Shown: one piece after another, positions 28,039-36,854 of the stretch
How the letters are laid out: each line of letters starts with the position of its first letter
Numbering within the stretch: position 1 is the first letter of the stretch
NCBI GenBank assembly: GCA_938045295.1
Contig: CALINO010000073.1
Span: 1 to 64,000 of the forward strand
Direction of reading: 5' to 3'
Origin: an uncultured Arenicella sp.
Lineage (GTDB): Bacteria > Pseudomonadota > Gammaproteobacteria > Arenicellales > Arenicellaceae
DNA: 64,000 nt
Program-made: the position numbers and the translations under genes
The notes under the pieces: model-generated
The model's input: the letters and a program-made list of their open reading frames with translations, nothing else
What the model was told of the DNA's origin: nothing
Database searches by the model: none

Positions 28039-30807
28039 CTAATCACGCCATTGAACTGAAGTTTCAAGCCAATCGTCAATCTGTTTAACGGTTAACGCGT
28101 TGGCTTCATCAAAGAAAGACTCCATCGCCTGCGACACATAGTTGGAGTAACGTTTTTTCTTCTCAAGTAATTCGTCCATGCTGTTGCACTGGCTGTGTTT
28201 TAACAGCAGCGAAAAGTATTCGTCTCGCAGGCTGCTAAGTGGTTGCTCAGTTTTGCCCAGTAATCGCTCCCACAACTGTTGAATGCGCCAAAATTGAATA
28301 ATGTCAGGCAGTTCTTCAAGGCCATAATGGGGCAAGCACTCTAACAATAAGTCATCTAAATCGGCACTTGAGGTATTAAACCTTTCTCCATAAGCCAGCA
28401 CTAAGCAAGCCGCTAAATACTCAGCCTGCATTAAACCGCCCACACGCAGCTTACTGTTCATAAGCCTGAGTGGCGTGTCTTTCACTCGATGCTCAGTAAC
28501 ACGCAACCACATTTTTCGAGCGTCGGTTTTTAATTGCAACGGATCTCTGGCCGTAGTAATTAATTGCTGTTTAATCTCGTTGAGTATTGGCTCAGGTTGC
28601 CGACGGCCAGCGACCACGCGAGCCGACATCAGAGCAATGTGCTCCCAAGTGTGCGCACGCTGCTGATGGTGTTGTGCAAAACTTTCAACGCTTACCGTTG
28701 GCGCACCCGATTTGCCTGACGGGCGCAACCGAGTATCGAGTTCATACACAATACCTTCTCGTAGCGGTGTAGCAATGGCCGTTTGCAGCCGCCCCACAAA
28801 GCGTGACGCCAGTTCCATTGACACCGCGGCCGAATCGTAAACAAAAATGAGATCTAAATCTGACATTGGAGACATGCGCCGCAAGGCGACTTTACCCATG
28901 CCGATTACGGTAATGGGAACCTCATCAAGCTGCATGTCTTGAGCCACCAAGGTCAACGCCACCTCAAGGGTGTGCTCGGCCAAATGTGTTAATGCTTCTT
29001 GCAATATTTCTGGGGCTAACTCGCCACGCAAAAACTGCTGATACAACTGATATAAATGCTCATTAACAAAACGGCGCAACCGTTCAAGGCGCTCACCATA
29101 GTCGTCACTTTGCATTATATGTTGAGACTCAAAGTCCTGCGGGTAGCGCCACTCGCCATGCACATAGCAATCGACAATGTGCGGCGACTGGCTAAGCAAA
29201 ACGGTCATGGCTGGCGAATACAATAATGGCGGAATAATACGCGACAGCAAACTTGGGGATTCTGCCAATAAACGAAAATACTGCTCCCCTTGCGGCAATG
29301 ATTTAAAAAAGTGATGCAAGCGCATCACCACGTCATTCACATCGGTGCCGTTTTCATGAGCGCTGTCATTAAGAAAGTCAGCCAATGCATGCGACAGCGG
29401 TTTTAATTTATGCCGTATTGAGCTGGAAACTCCGTAAATGTGGAACCCGTTCTCCCACGCTTCTAACACGTCATCAGTGACTGAGTTAACATTCTCTGGC
29501 CAAACTGGTGCAGCCAGCTGGTTCTGCTCTTGCTCAGAAAATAACTCTAAAAACAATTGGTTCACAAACCGCCGGTGATGATTTAATTCATCGACCAACA
29601 CTGGCCATGAATCATACCCTAAGAGCACCAAAACATCGTGCTTCATGCCCTCGCCGCTTGGCAATAAATGCGTTTGTTGATTGGAGTGCATTTGTACCGC
29701 ATTCTCAAGCTTACGCAAAAACTGATACGCCTGCTCTAAACGTTGCGCATGAGAAGGCTCGATGCGTTCTCGCTCGGTGAGCGCGTGCAATGCGGCCACG
29801 GTGTTTGGATTACGCAGTTGATGGTTGCGCCCACCCCAAAGTAATTGCTTGGCATTAACGATAAACTCGATTTCACGAATGCCACCGCTGCCTAATTTAA
29901 CGTTGAAACCGTCAATATTACAGCCAATGGGGTCGACCCACTTTCGTTGTGCACGTAAGCCTGGGTGCTCTAAATTGATACGTTGCTTTATTTCAGCCAA
30001 CTCATCGAGCGCACGAAAATCTAAGTTTTGTCGCCAGATAAACGCACCAAGGCTGTTTAAAAAAGCCTGCCCAACCTTTAAGTCACCGGCGATCACACGC
30101 GCCTTCATTAAGGCCAGCCTATGCCAAGGCGAGGCATGGTAGTGATAGTAATCTTCAGCGGCCACCGTGGACATGGCCAAGCTGGTGGCTGAGGCATTTG
30201 GCCTTAAGCGCCAATCAACCCGCCAAATAAAGTTGGAGCCACCGTTCTGTTGCAATATACGGGTTAGTTCTTGCAGCACTTGATGACAAACATAGCTCTT
30301 ACCAATGGCGTCTGGCACCGGCAATATGTCTGGGTCAAAGTAGGCGATTAAATCCACATCACTGGAAAAGTTAAGGTCGTTGCCCCCCAATTTACCCATG
30401 CCGATAATAAATAACCCGGGCGCTATGTGAGGGCTTTCTTGCACGTGTTTGAGTAAGCTTTTCTGCTTTTTGGCAATGCGTTGCCAAGCCAAACTTAACG
30501 CATACTGTATTGAGGCTTCGGCAAACTGAGTTTGCCATTGCCCCCGTTCAGGCTGTGTACCAATATTAAGCAATTCAGCCACACACCAAAGAAAAGAAAA
30601 GCGTTTATTGGTTTCAATTAACCTTTCTTCGGCCTCATCAGTGTTATTAAACACTGATGGCGTAAGGCTGAGCGTCAGCTCTTTTAATTGTTCAATCAAT
30701 TGATCAGCCGTTAATTGCTTGTCAACGATTTGAACTGTCGACACGTCTTCATGCAGCCTTAGCAAATAAGGCGACACTGATATTTTTTTGGTAGCGCGTT
30801 CAATCAT
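28039..30807 (-). CDS. glnE: Bifunctional glutamine synthetase adenylyltransferase/deadenylase
   Basis: GlnE adds and removes AMP on glutamine synthetase in response to PII status. The 922-residue protein has two nucleotidyltransferase domains: the first with GMGKLGGNDLNFSSDVDLIAYF (about 137-158, deadenylating half) and the second with GMGKVALRRMSPMSDLDLIFVYD (about 639-661, adenylating half). In the second the usual GG is VA-like (KVALRR), an unusual change in the loop. TWEHIALMSARVVAG and the helical linker are family-like. The length is near that of E. coli (946). It is the last gene of a long minus-strand series and faces the LysR gene. Confidence 0.94.
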   Translation of the reverse strand: MIERATKKISVSPYLLRLHEDVSTVQIVDKQLTADQLIEQLKELTLSLTPSVFNNTDEAEERLIETNKRFSFLWCVAELLNIGTQPERGQWQTQFAEASIQYALSLAWQRIAKKQKSLLKHVQESPHIAPGLFIIGMGKLGGNDLNFSSDVDLIAYFDPDILPVPDAIGKSYVCHQVLQELTRILQQNGGSNFIWRVDWRLRPNASATSLAMSTVAAEDYYHYHASPWHRLALMKARVIAGDLKVGQAFLNSLGAFIWRQNLDFRALDELAEIKQRINLEHPGLRAQRKWVDPIGCNIDGFNVKLGSGGIREIEFIVNAKQLLWGGRNHQLRNPNTVAALHALTERERIEPSHAQRLEQAYQFLRKLENAVQMHSNQQTHLLPSGEGMKHDVLVLLGYDSWPVLVDELNHHRRFVNQLFLELFSEQEQNQLAAPVWPENVNSVTDDVLEAWENGFHIYGVSSSIRHKLKPLSHALADFLNDSAHENGTDVNDVVMRLHHFFKSLPQGEQYFRLLAESPSLLSRIIPPLLYSPAMTVLLSQSPHIVDCYVHGEWRYPQDFESQHIMQSDDYGERLERLRRFVNEHLYQLYQQFLRGELAPEILQEALTHLAEHTLEVALTLVAQDMQLDEVPITVIGMGKVALRRMSPMSDLDLIFVYDSAAVSMELASRFVGRLQTAIATPLREGIVYELDTRLRPSGKSGAPTVSVESFAQHHQQRAHTWEHIALMSARVVAGRRQPEPILNEIKQQLITTARDPLQLKTDARKMWLRVTEHRVKDTPLRLMNSKLRVGGLMQAEYLAACLVLAYGERFNTSSADLDDLLLECLPHYGLEELPDIIQFWRIQQLWERLLGKTEQPLSSLRDEYFSLLLKHSQCNSMDELLEKKKRYSNYVSQAMESFFDEANALTVKQIDDWLETSVQWRD

Positions 30808-30862
30808 TCCTTAATTTAGCTAAGTCGCTACTTAATATAGATAGATCACTGACAAACAACCG

Positions 30863-31141
30863 TTAAGCATGCCTTTTGGCCAACCTTTTTTGTGCATACC
30901 AGCATGATGCTTCAATAATGAGATTATTGCTCTCAGCCCATTCAAAGCCATGATCCACCAATTTGGCCGCCATGCCTTCACCGCGATAGGTTTCTGGCAT
31001 AAACGTACTGTAAAAATTGACCGCAGCTTTAGCCGAACGGTCGCCTAAACGACGATATTTCAAAAATGCTCGCTGACCATCAGGAAAATTAATGAAAAAC
31101 AGCTCTTCTTCAGGCTGATGTTGTATTTGATAACTCGTCAC
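30863..31141 (-). CDS. Small GNAT-like N-acetyltransferase (YjdJ type)
   Basis: The 92-residue protein is a minimal GNAT of the kind with sequence AFLKYRRLGDRSAKAAVNFYSTFMPETYRGEGMAAKLVDHGFEWAESNN, seen here as LKYRR, STFMPETYRGEGMAAKLV and the conserved Cys-Trp in ASCWYA. RGEGMAAKL binds acetyl-CoA. The GTG start at 31141 is chosen because TTGGAGGA lies nine bases upstream; a longer reading adds an unconserved leader. Known relatives are single-domain acetyltransferases of unclear substrate. Confidence 0.82.
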   Translation of the reverse strand: MTSYQIQHQPEEELFFINFPDGQRAFLKYRRLGDRSAKAAVNFYSTFMPETYRGEGMAAKLVDHGFEWAESNNLIIEASCWYAQKRLAKRHA

Positions 31142-31248
31142 GCAGACGATCCTCCAATTATAATTATAATTTTTATACGCTATATGACAGACAAATGCCA
31201 ATTAGTTGAGCGGCCAGTTTATTGCTGCTCGTTCATTATAAAGGCTGA

Positions 31249-31899
31249 CTAGCCAATAATCACCGCATTGTCTTTATCTTCAGACCACGCCTGGTACTTA
31301 GGCATTACATCTTCAAACAACGGTGAGGTCAAACACACATCTAGCCACGCACGCACGTTAGGCAATGCTAACTCATTGAAGCGGGCGGTATCAGAGTGCG
31401 CAAACTGGCGAATGAATGGAAAAATAGCCGCGTCTAACACGCTAAAACTGTCTCGACCTAAAAAGCCATGATGTTGCTCAATTAACGTTTCTAAATGCTG
31501 CAAAAAAGGCCACATTTGTTGCAACGTGTCGTCTTGTGTTACCTCTGGGTGCCGGTCATGATACTTATAACGATCTAACAATGGTTTGAATTCACGGTCA
31601 TTGCGTTGTATCAACGGGTGGCTCAATAAAGTGGGCTCGCAGGTCACGGCCAGCCAATGGTCTGGGTCGTGCTGCGTTAACGCCCATTGCATGATGTCTA
31701 AGCTTTCTTCTAATACTTTGCCATCAACAAGTAACACCGGCACTGTTGCCTTAGGCGATACCGCCAGCAACTGCGGTGGCTTGTCTTTCAGCACCACTTC
31801 TCTGAGTTCATGTTTACGCATGGCATAGCGCAAGGCCATACGCGCGCGCATGGCGTATGGGCATCGCCTAAATGAATACAGTATGGGCAGCTCAAACAT
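31249..31899 (-). CDS. Glutathione S-transferase family protein
   Basis: The 216-residue protein has a thioredoxin-fold N-terminal domain with LYSFRRCPYAMRARMAL (about 6-22, catalytic Cys as in omega-class and glutaredoxin-like GSTs), KATVPVLLVDGKVLEESLDIMQWAL (about 49-73, the cis-Pro and glutathione gamma-Glu-binding ES) and a helical C-terminal domain ending near FLGRDSFSVLDAAIFPFIRQF. Its start lies 13 bases after the stop of the upstream gene; the longer reading would run inside that gene. The substrate is unknown; a Cys-type member probably does reduction or deglutathionylation. Confidence 0.88.
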   Translation of the reverse strand: MFELPILYSFRRCPYAMRARMALRYAMRKHELREVVLKDKPPQLLAVSPKATVPVLLVDGKVLEESLDIMQWALTQHDPDHWLAVTCEPTLLSHPLIQRNDREFKPLLDRYKYHDRHPEVTQDDTLQQMWPFLQHLETLIEQHHGFLGRDSFSVLDAAIFPFIRQFAHSDTARFNELALPNVRAWLDVCLTSPLFEDVMPKYQAWSEDKDNAVIIG

Positions 31900-31912
31900 C
31901 AATACAACTGAG

Positions 31913-33337
31913 TTACTTTTTCGCCTGATAACCAAACAGTTTTCGTTTAATAATCGCTTTTGCCACGCTTTCTGGCACTGAGTTTTCCCAATCACCGCGG
32001 CCATTAGGAATTTGTTTAATAATATCGCGTGCTGAGATTTGCAAATTTGCCACGTCTTTAATTTCAGCACTGACCATGGCACTGTTTTGAATCAAGTGCT
32101 GCAATAAATAACGTAAGTCGTCACCTACGTTGACGTTTTCTAAATTAATCAGCTTTCCTTCACGAATACTCGGGTACACATAAACGTGAGTGTTATCAGA
32201 AAATAATTTTCCAAACGCTTCAAGGATGCCGCCTTCTAAGCCGTCGTAATATTGCTCTGCAAACAAATAATCAAAGTCCAACACACTTAACACAATACCA
32301 ATGCGGTTTTGCGTATAGCGTCGAATCCACGAACGTAAACGGAAGAAACGTAAGTAGTCAGAAATCAGCACTGAGAAGCCAAGCTCGTTTAATAGGTCAA
32401 CCCTGGCAAGAAAATCGGAATCGGCCTCGTCGCCTTGGTCCGATAATTCGTTCATCGTAATTTCAGCCACCGCCAGCACGTTGTTAGAATCAACACCGTC
32501 TTCTTGTGAAAAGTGCTTTATGGCAATTTCTTTCATATCCAAGTGCACTTTCGTGGGTGGCTTAAACGAACCACGAATCACAACGGCGTCTTTTTTTCGA
32601 AACGCTGAGGCTGGCACAATTGAATCGCCGCTGGCATCAAACATAACCGCACGACACGACCAGCTGTGAATTAAATGTAAGTTCATCAGCCGGTTTTCAA
32701 CATTGGCAAAATCGGGGCCTGAGAAGTGAATCAAATCAATTTCAATTCGCTTTTCATGACCCATACCGTCTTGCAAATTATCAATCACGGTCTTTGGGTT
32801 GTCCGAGTGATAATACGCACCGTGCACCAGATTAACGCCTAAAATACCCAGTGCTTCAGACTGTTCTCTATTGGTTTCATCCAGCATTCGCACGTGCAAA
32901 ATAATTTCACTGGGTTCGGCTCCTGGCGTTAATTGACGGCGTACGCCTATCCAGCCATGGCATTCATTTTTTTGTGAGTAACTTCTGGCCGTTACCGTTG
33001 CGGCATAAGAAAAGAAGTGGCTTTCTTCGCCGCGCGATGTATTTAAACGGTTCACCATTAATTCATATTCGTGAGCCAACATTTGTTCGCAACGCTCACG
33101 GCTTACATAACGACCCGCCTTACCATACACATCATCACTGACCTGCATGTCATACGCGGACATGGTTTTAGCAACCGTGCCCGCGGCTGCGCCTGCGGAA
33201 AAGAATTGACGCGCGGTTTCTTGACCTGCACCAATCTCAACAATGGCGCCATAAATCTTACTGTCGAGGTTCACTTGCAGCGCTTTCTCTTGCGTAAGTT
33301 TTACGTTTTTCCGATTCTCTAAATTAATATCACTCAT
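31913..33337 (-). CDS. Conserved cytoplasmic protein of unknown function
   Basis: The 474-residue protein has a distinctive start (VNLDSKIYGAIVEIGAGQETARQFFSAGAAAGTVAKTMSAYDMQVSD) that I recall from a conserved family found in Proteobacteria, Bacteroidetes and Planctomycetes, which databases sometimes label TonB-dependent receptor or nicotinamide-nucleotide adenylyltransferase. Neither label is supported here: there is no signal peptide, no TonB box, no beta-barrel pattern, and no nucleotide motif of the HIGH type. FKPPTKVHLDMKEIAIKHF and FSVLISDYLRFFRLRSWIRRYT are other blocks. The ATG at 33337 is preferred to a TTG further upstream. It sits between ispF and a GST and may share their transcript. 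Confidence 0.8.
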   Translation of the reverse strand: MSDINLENRKNVKLTQEKALQVNLDSKIYGAIVEIGAGQETARQFFSAGAAAGTVAKTMSAYDMQVSDDVYGKAGRYVSRERCEQMLAHEYELMVNRLNTSRGEESHFFSYAATVTARSYSQKNECHGWIGVRRQLTPGAEPSEIILHVRMLDETNREQSEALGILGVNLVHGAYYHSDNPKTVIDNLQDGMGHEKRIEIDLIHFSGPDFANVENRLMNLHLIHSWSCRAVMFDASGDSIVPASAFRKKDAVVIRGSFKPPTKVHLDMKEIAIKHFSQEDGVDSNNVLAVAEITMNELSDQGDEADSDFLARVDLLNELGFSVLISDYLRFFRLRSWIRRYTQNRIGIVLSVLDFDYLFAEQYYDGLEGGILEAFGKLFSDNTHVYVYPSIREGKLINLENVNVGDDLRYLLQHLIQNSAMVSAEIKDVANLQISARDIIKQIPNGRGDWENSVPESVAKAIIKRKLFGYQAKK

Positions 33338-33403
33338 ATTTTTTATAATTGCGAAGTGTGCACAGGGCAAAAATGTATTGTTATTTTAACGACGGGTTCT
33401 TAA

Positions 33404-33898
33404 TCAGGCTTGCTCTTGAACAGGTTTGTAGAGCAGCACCACGGCATGAGCTTCAATGCCTTCTTCACGCCCAACAAAGCCTAACTTTTCAGTAGTGGTG
33501 GCTTTGATATTAATTTGGCTTTCTTGGCACTCTAAGTCTTGTGAAATATTCGTTTTCATTTGCACCAGATGGGGCGCGAGCTTAGGGGACTGCGCCGCAA
33601 TAGTAACGTCCAAATTACTCAATTGATAGCCTTGCATTTTTGATGCCACATGACGTAGCAAAATGCGGCTATCTGCGCCTTTGTAGTGTGGGTCAGTGTC
33701 GGGGAAATGTTTGCCTATATCGCCCAAACCCAGCGCCCCTAAAATTGCATCGCAAATAGCGTGCAACACCACATCGGCATCAGAGTGGCCTAGCAAGCCA
33801 AGGTGGTGTGGTATTTCTACACCCCCTAGAACCAGCTTGCGCCCGTCAACCAATTGATGGACATCATAACCGTGCCCAATTCTCATTGTTTGAAGCAT
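33404..33898 (-). CDS. ispF: 2-C-methyl-D-erythritol 2,4-cyclodiphosphate synthase
   Basis: IspF closes the cyclodiphosphate ring in the MEP pathway of isoprenoid synthesis. The 164-residue protein has the metal-binding D-x-H in GHGYDVHQL, then [40 protein letters not shown] as conserved pieces ([25 protein letters not shown]), and [17 protein letters not shown] near the C terminus. The start may be the ATG at 33898 or the next one at 33886 (MRIGHGYD). It follows ispD, with a small lipoprotein gene between them, which is an unusual insertion. Confidence 0.95.
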   Translation of the reverse strand: MLQTMRIGHGYDVHQLVDGRKLVLGGVEIPHHLGLLGHSDADVVLHAICDAILGALGLGDIGKHFPDTDPHYKGADSRILLRHVASKMQGYQLSNLDVTIAAQSPKLAPHLVQMKTNISQDLECQESQINIKATTTEKLGFVGREEGIEAHAVVLLYKPVQEQA

Positions 33899-33920
33899 GA
33901 TTTAATTCGCCCTTTAATTA

Positions 33921-34184
33921 TTAGTACAAACCGCGTGATTCGGCTTCAGACTCTACGCTAGAGTCGCCAGTAATAATGGTGGGGTGGGCACCCGTTGTTG
34001 ATTCGCTTAAATCACTACCAGTGACGATATCCGCTGCCGCACCAACAACCTTGAACGGCACTTTAATAACCTCAATGGTGGTGTCTACGGCGGTGCCCAC
34101 AATGGTGCCAACGCAACCGCTTAGGCCAACGCTTAAACTAAGAGAAAAAACCAAAACTGTCAGTGATTTTCGTGCAGTGCGCAT
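33921..34184 (-). CDS. Small lipoprotein of unknown function
   Basis: The 87-residue product has a lipoprotein signal (basic start, hydrophobic core, lipobox LSGC at residues 21-24). The mature part begins CVGTIVGTAVDTTIEVIKVPFKVVGAAADIVTG and ends in a polar Ser/Glu tail. Gly-Thr-Val-rich short lipoproteins of this sort occur in many Proteobacteria, with unknown role. The residue after the Cys is Val, suggesting outer-membrane sorting. It lies 22 bases before ispF. Confidence 0.78.
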   Translation of the reverse strand: MRTARKSLTVLVFSLSLSVGLSGCVGTIVGTAVDTTIEVIKVPFKVVGAAADIVTGSDLSESTTGAHPTIITGDSSVESEAESRGLY

Positions 34185-34395
34185 AATCTACCCCATTAGA
34201 AATAGTGGTTTCATGTGTATTACGGGTCACTTCAAAAACGCTGTTCATCTACAACGCGTTAGATGCATTAAATTGCAAACGCCAGACCCAAATGCACAAT
34301 ATAAGAGTACAAGCAAAGCGAATAGCCTGACTCTCGGCGGTGACATTGTAGTCGATTCAAGGTGGCTGATGCTACTCAGGAACGGCTAAATCAAA

Positions 34396-35151
34396 TTAAC
34401 AATTTTGAGATAACAAAAACTCGGCCAATTTGAGGTCGTGCTGGGTGGTGATCTTAATATTTTGTGCCGAACCTTCGATTAATTTCACCGCATGGCCATT
34501 AAGCTCTAACGCTGAGGCTTCATCGGTCACCACCCAATTGTTTTGTAAGCAGTGCTCTAATGATTCTCTCAGCACTCCGTAGCGAAACATTTGCGGTGTT
34601 TGAGCTTGCCACACCACACTGCGATCAAGTGTTTTTGCAATATATGGCACTTGATCAGCCTCACACTCATTGAGCTTGCTGGGCTTCAACAGATTGGGCT
34701 TTAACGTGGCTTGTTTTAATGTGTCTTGCGCGGGCAACGCCAGTATGCCACCGGCAACGGATACATCGCAGCCAACTAACTCGGTCACCAAGCGTTGCAA
34801 AACAAGGGGCGGCAAACAAGGGCGCGCCGCATCGTGCACTAATACCCAATCATCGTGTTGCGCCTGATCAAGCGCACGCAGACCGTTTAGGACGCTGTCA
34901 GCGCGGGTTTCACCGCCTTGAGTTGAAAACACTTGAGGGTGATTAGGCAAGGTTTCAAATACCGCATCATGTGGTGATACGCACACCACCATCTTGCTCA
35001 GTTGCGGAAGGTCTAACAGCAACGACATGCTGTGCTCAAGCACTGTCTTGCCAGCAACTTTTAAATACTGCTTTGGCGTCTTGATCTGCATTCGCGAGCC
35101 AATGCCCGCGGCAGGCATGACGCCCCATATTGTTTCATTTAACGATGACAT
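34396..35151 (-). CDS. ispD: 2-C-methyl-D-erythritol 4-phosphate cytidylyltransferase
   Basis: IspD attaches CMP to MEP, upstream of IspF in the same pathway. The 251-residue protein has the CTP-binding PAAGIGSRM followed by KQYL (about 12-28), VCVSPHD, GGETRADSV (about 78-86), VHDAARPCL (about 103-111) and TDEASALE near the C terminus. The ATG at 35151 lies two bases after the shikimate kinase stop; an in-frame GTG two codons upstream would overlap that stop (GTGA). Either start implies coupling to the kinase gene. Confidence 0.95.
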   Translation of the reverse strand: MSSLNETIWGVMPAAGIGSRMQIKTPKQYLKVAGKTVLEHSMSLLLDLPQLSKMVVCVSPHDAVFETLPNHPQVFSTQGGETRADSVLNGLRALDQAQHDDWVLVHDAARPCLPPLVLQRLVTELVGCDVSVAGGILALPAQDTLKQATLKPNLLKPSKLNECEADQVPYIAKTLDRSVVWQAQTPQMFRYGVLRESLEHCLQNNWVVTDEASALELNGHAVKLIEGSAQNIKITTQHDLKLAEFLLSQNC

Positions 35152-35153
35152 GA

Positions 35154-35660
35154 TCACGACTCAAGCAACTGACACAACTGACTAAGGGCGGTGGCGCTGA
35201 AATAGGCGTCGTTATTAAAGGTAATATCACCATGACGCGCATATAACGGTTCGCGCTGTTGATACAAGCGCAACAGATGATGCGATGGGTGCTTCACTAA
35301 GCCACGAGTTCGAGTATTTTTAACTCGGCGCACTAAGGTCATTGGCGAAATTTTCAAATACAGCCGAACACTATTTAATGCCAAATGCGGCATCAGGCCA
35401 GAGCTTAAAACCGCGCTGCCGCCGGTGGATATCACCGCATTGCTGGTATCCAAATCACGCAGCACTCGCGACTCTAATTCGCAATAACCGCGCATGCCCC
35501 AACGTTCGAGCACCTGTTGTACCGGCAGGCCTGCGGCTTGCTCTATTAATGCATCACCGTCAAAAAAATGCATATGGTAATGCTGCGCTAATTTTCTACC
35601 AACGGTGCTTTTGCCCGCACCCGGCATGCCAATAAGCGCAACATTCGGCTTAGCCAACAT
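35154..35660 (-). CDS. aroK: Shikimate kinase-like protein
   Basis: The 168-residue P-loop kinase begins with VALIGMPGAGKSTVGRKLA (about 8-26, Walker A), FFDGDALIEQAAGLPVQQV with the metal/shikimate Asp (about 33-51), R58-type Arg in WGMRGYCELE, and STGGSAVLS (about 77-85, usually GGGxV). These fit AroK, which phosphorylates shikimate in aromatic amino acid synthesis. The ATG lies four bases after the sugar nucleotidyltransferase stop. The GGSAV change and a shortened lid make it somewhat divergent, so another small-molecule kinase role cannot be excluded. Confidence 0.8.
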   Translation of the reverse strand: MLAKPNVALIGMPGAGKSTVGRKLAQHYHMHFFDGDALIEQAAGLPVQQVLERWGMRGYCELESRVLRDLDTSNAVISTGGSAVLSSGLMPHLALNSVRLYLKISPMTLVRRVKNTRTRGLVKHPSHHLLRLYQQREPLYARHGDITFNNDAYFSATALSQLCQLLES

Positions 35661-35664
35661 CGTC

Positions 35665-36792
35665 TTAGCTGGCTAGTTTCTCTAAGTTGTGTGTCGGTAT
35701 TCTGGAATCGGTTACCCAATCCAAATTCATTTCTTTGCTTTCAAAGGTGTTGCCATCTTTATCGACAAAGAAGCGCCCAAACGCCACCGAGTTCTTAACA
35801 ATACTCGCCGACCCTATGCGGGTGTATTCAAAAATAATACTTTTAGAGATGCGCGCATTTTTGCGAATATGGCAACCGTGACCAATCCAAGTAGGCCCCA
35901 CTATCATGGCGCCCGCCTCAACACGAGTGCCGCTGCCAATATAAACCGGGCCTTGAATTTCGCACTCTTCCCAGTCAACACTCACGTTCAAACCCACCCA
36001 AACACCGGGTTGGACTTCTTTACCTGGCATTGGAATAGTGCGTAAGTCGCCGTTCATGATTTTCTGATTCGCTTCCCAATAGTCGGAAATTCTACCGATA
36101 TCGATCCAATTAAACGGAATATTAATGGCGTGGAACGGCAAGCCTTTTTCAACCAATTGAGGAAATAAGTCACTGCCAATATCAAACGTAGTATTTTCAG
36201 GAATCAAATCAATAATTTCAGGCTCGAAAATATAAATGCCGGTATTAACCTGATTTGATAACGCCTCTTGAACGGACGGTTTTTCTTGAAACGACGTGAT
36301 CTGACCTTGCTCGTCAGTCACCACCACACCGTAATCTGACACCGCCTCATCAGCCACTTCGAGTGTGCAAATACTGGCCACCGCACCGCTTTTCCAATGC
36401 TCACGCACCGCTTTGGTTAAATCCAAATCGATCAATGCGTCACCGCAAACAACCAAAAAAGTGTCATCAAAAAAGCCGCCGAAATCTTGAATACGACGTA
36501 TGCCGCCGGCCGACCCTAGGGCTTCTGATTGAATTTCTCCGTCTTCGATATGCCCTTCAAATGAGTAACCAATCTCAACCCCCAAACGCTCACCATTGCC
36601 AAAGTAATTTTCGATTTTCTCTGGCAGGTGGCTAACATTAATCATGATTTCGTCAAAGCCATGGCGTGCCAGCTCTTCAATCAAATACTCCATGACGGGC
36701 TTGCCAATAATCGGGATCATTGGCTTAGGCATTTCATTAGTAAGAGGCCTCACTCGAGTCCCCTTACCGGCCGCTAAAATCATTGCTTTCAT
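35665..36792 (-). CDS. NDP-sugar nucleotidyltransferase with left-handed beta-helix tail
   Basis: The 375-residue protein has the nucleotidyltransferase signature LAAGKGTRVRPLTNEMPKPMIPI (about 6-28), the catalytic Asp in VVCGDALIDLD (about 113-123) and FNWIDIGRISDYWEANQKIM (about 225-244). The C-terminal third (about 265-345) has hexapeptide-type repeats (VGLNVSVDWEECEIQGPVYIGSG, IGHGCHIRKNARI). This layout is found in mannose-1-phosphate guanylyltransferases and glucose-1-phosphate thymidylyltransferases; the nucleotide and sugar are not settled. It probably feeds cell-envelope polysaccharide synthesis. Confidence 0.87.
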   Translation of the reverse strand: MKAMILAAGKGTRVRPLTNEMPKPMIPIIGKPVMEYLIEELARHGFDEIMINVSHLPEKIENYFGNGERLGVEIGYSFEGHIEDGEIQSEALGSAGGIRRIQDFGGFFDDTFLVVCGDALIDLDLTKAVREHWKSGAVASICTLEVADEAVSDYGVVVTDEQGQITSFQEKPSVQEALSNQVNTGIYIFEPEIIDLIPENTTFDIGSDLFPQLVEKGLPFHAINIPFNWIDIGRISDYWEANQKIMNGDLRTIPMPGKEVQPGVWVGLNVSVDWEECEIQGPVYIGSGTRVEAGAMIVGPTWIGHGCHIRKNARISKSIIFEYTRIGSASIVKNSVAFGRFFVDKDGNTFESKEMNLDWVTDSRIPTHNLEKLAS

Positions 36793-36854
36793 AAAAATTT
36801 CGAATATGGGTGGTTACTATGCCGCGAGTTTAACAATAATAGACAATTATCGCT

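Noticed and set aside
31913-33337. TonB-dependent receptor label
   Set aside because: There is no signal peptide, plug domain or beta-barrel pattern.
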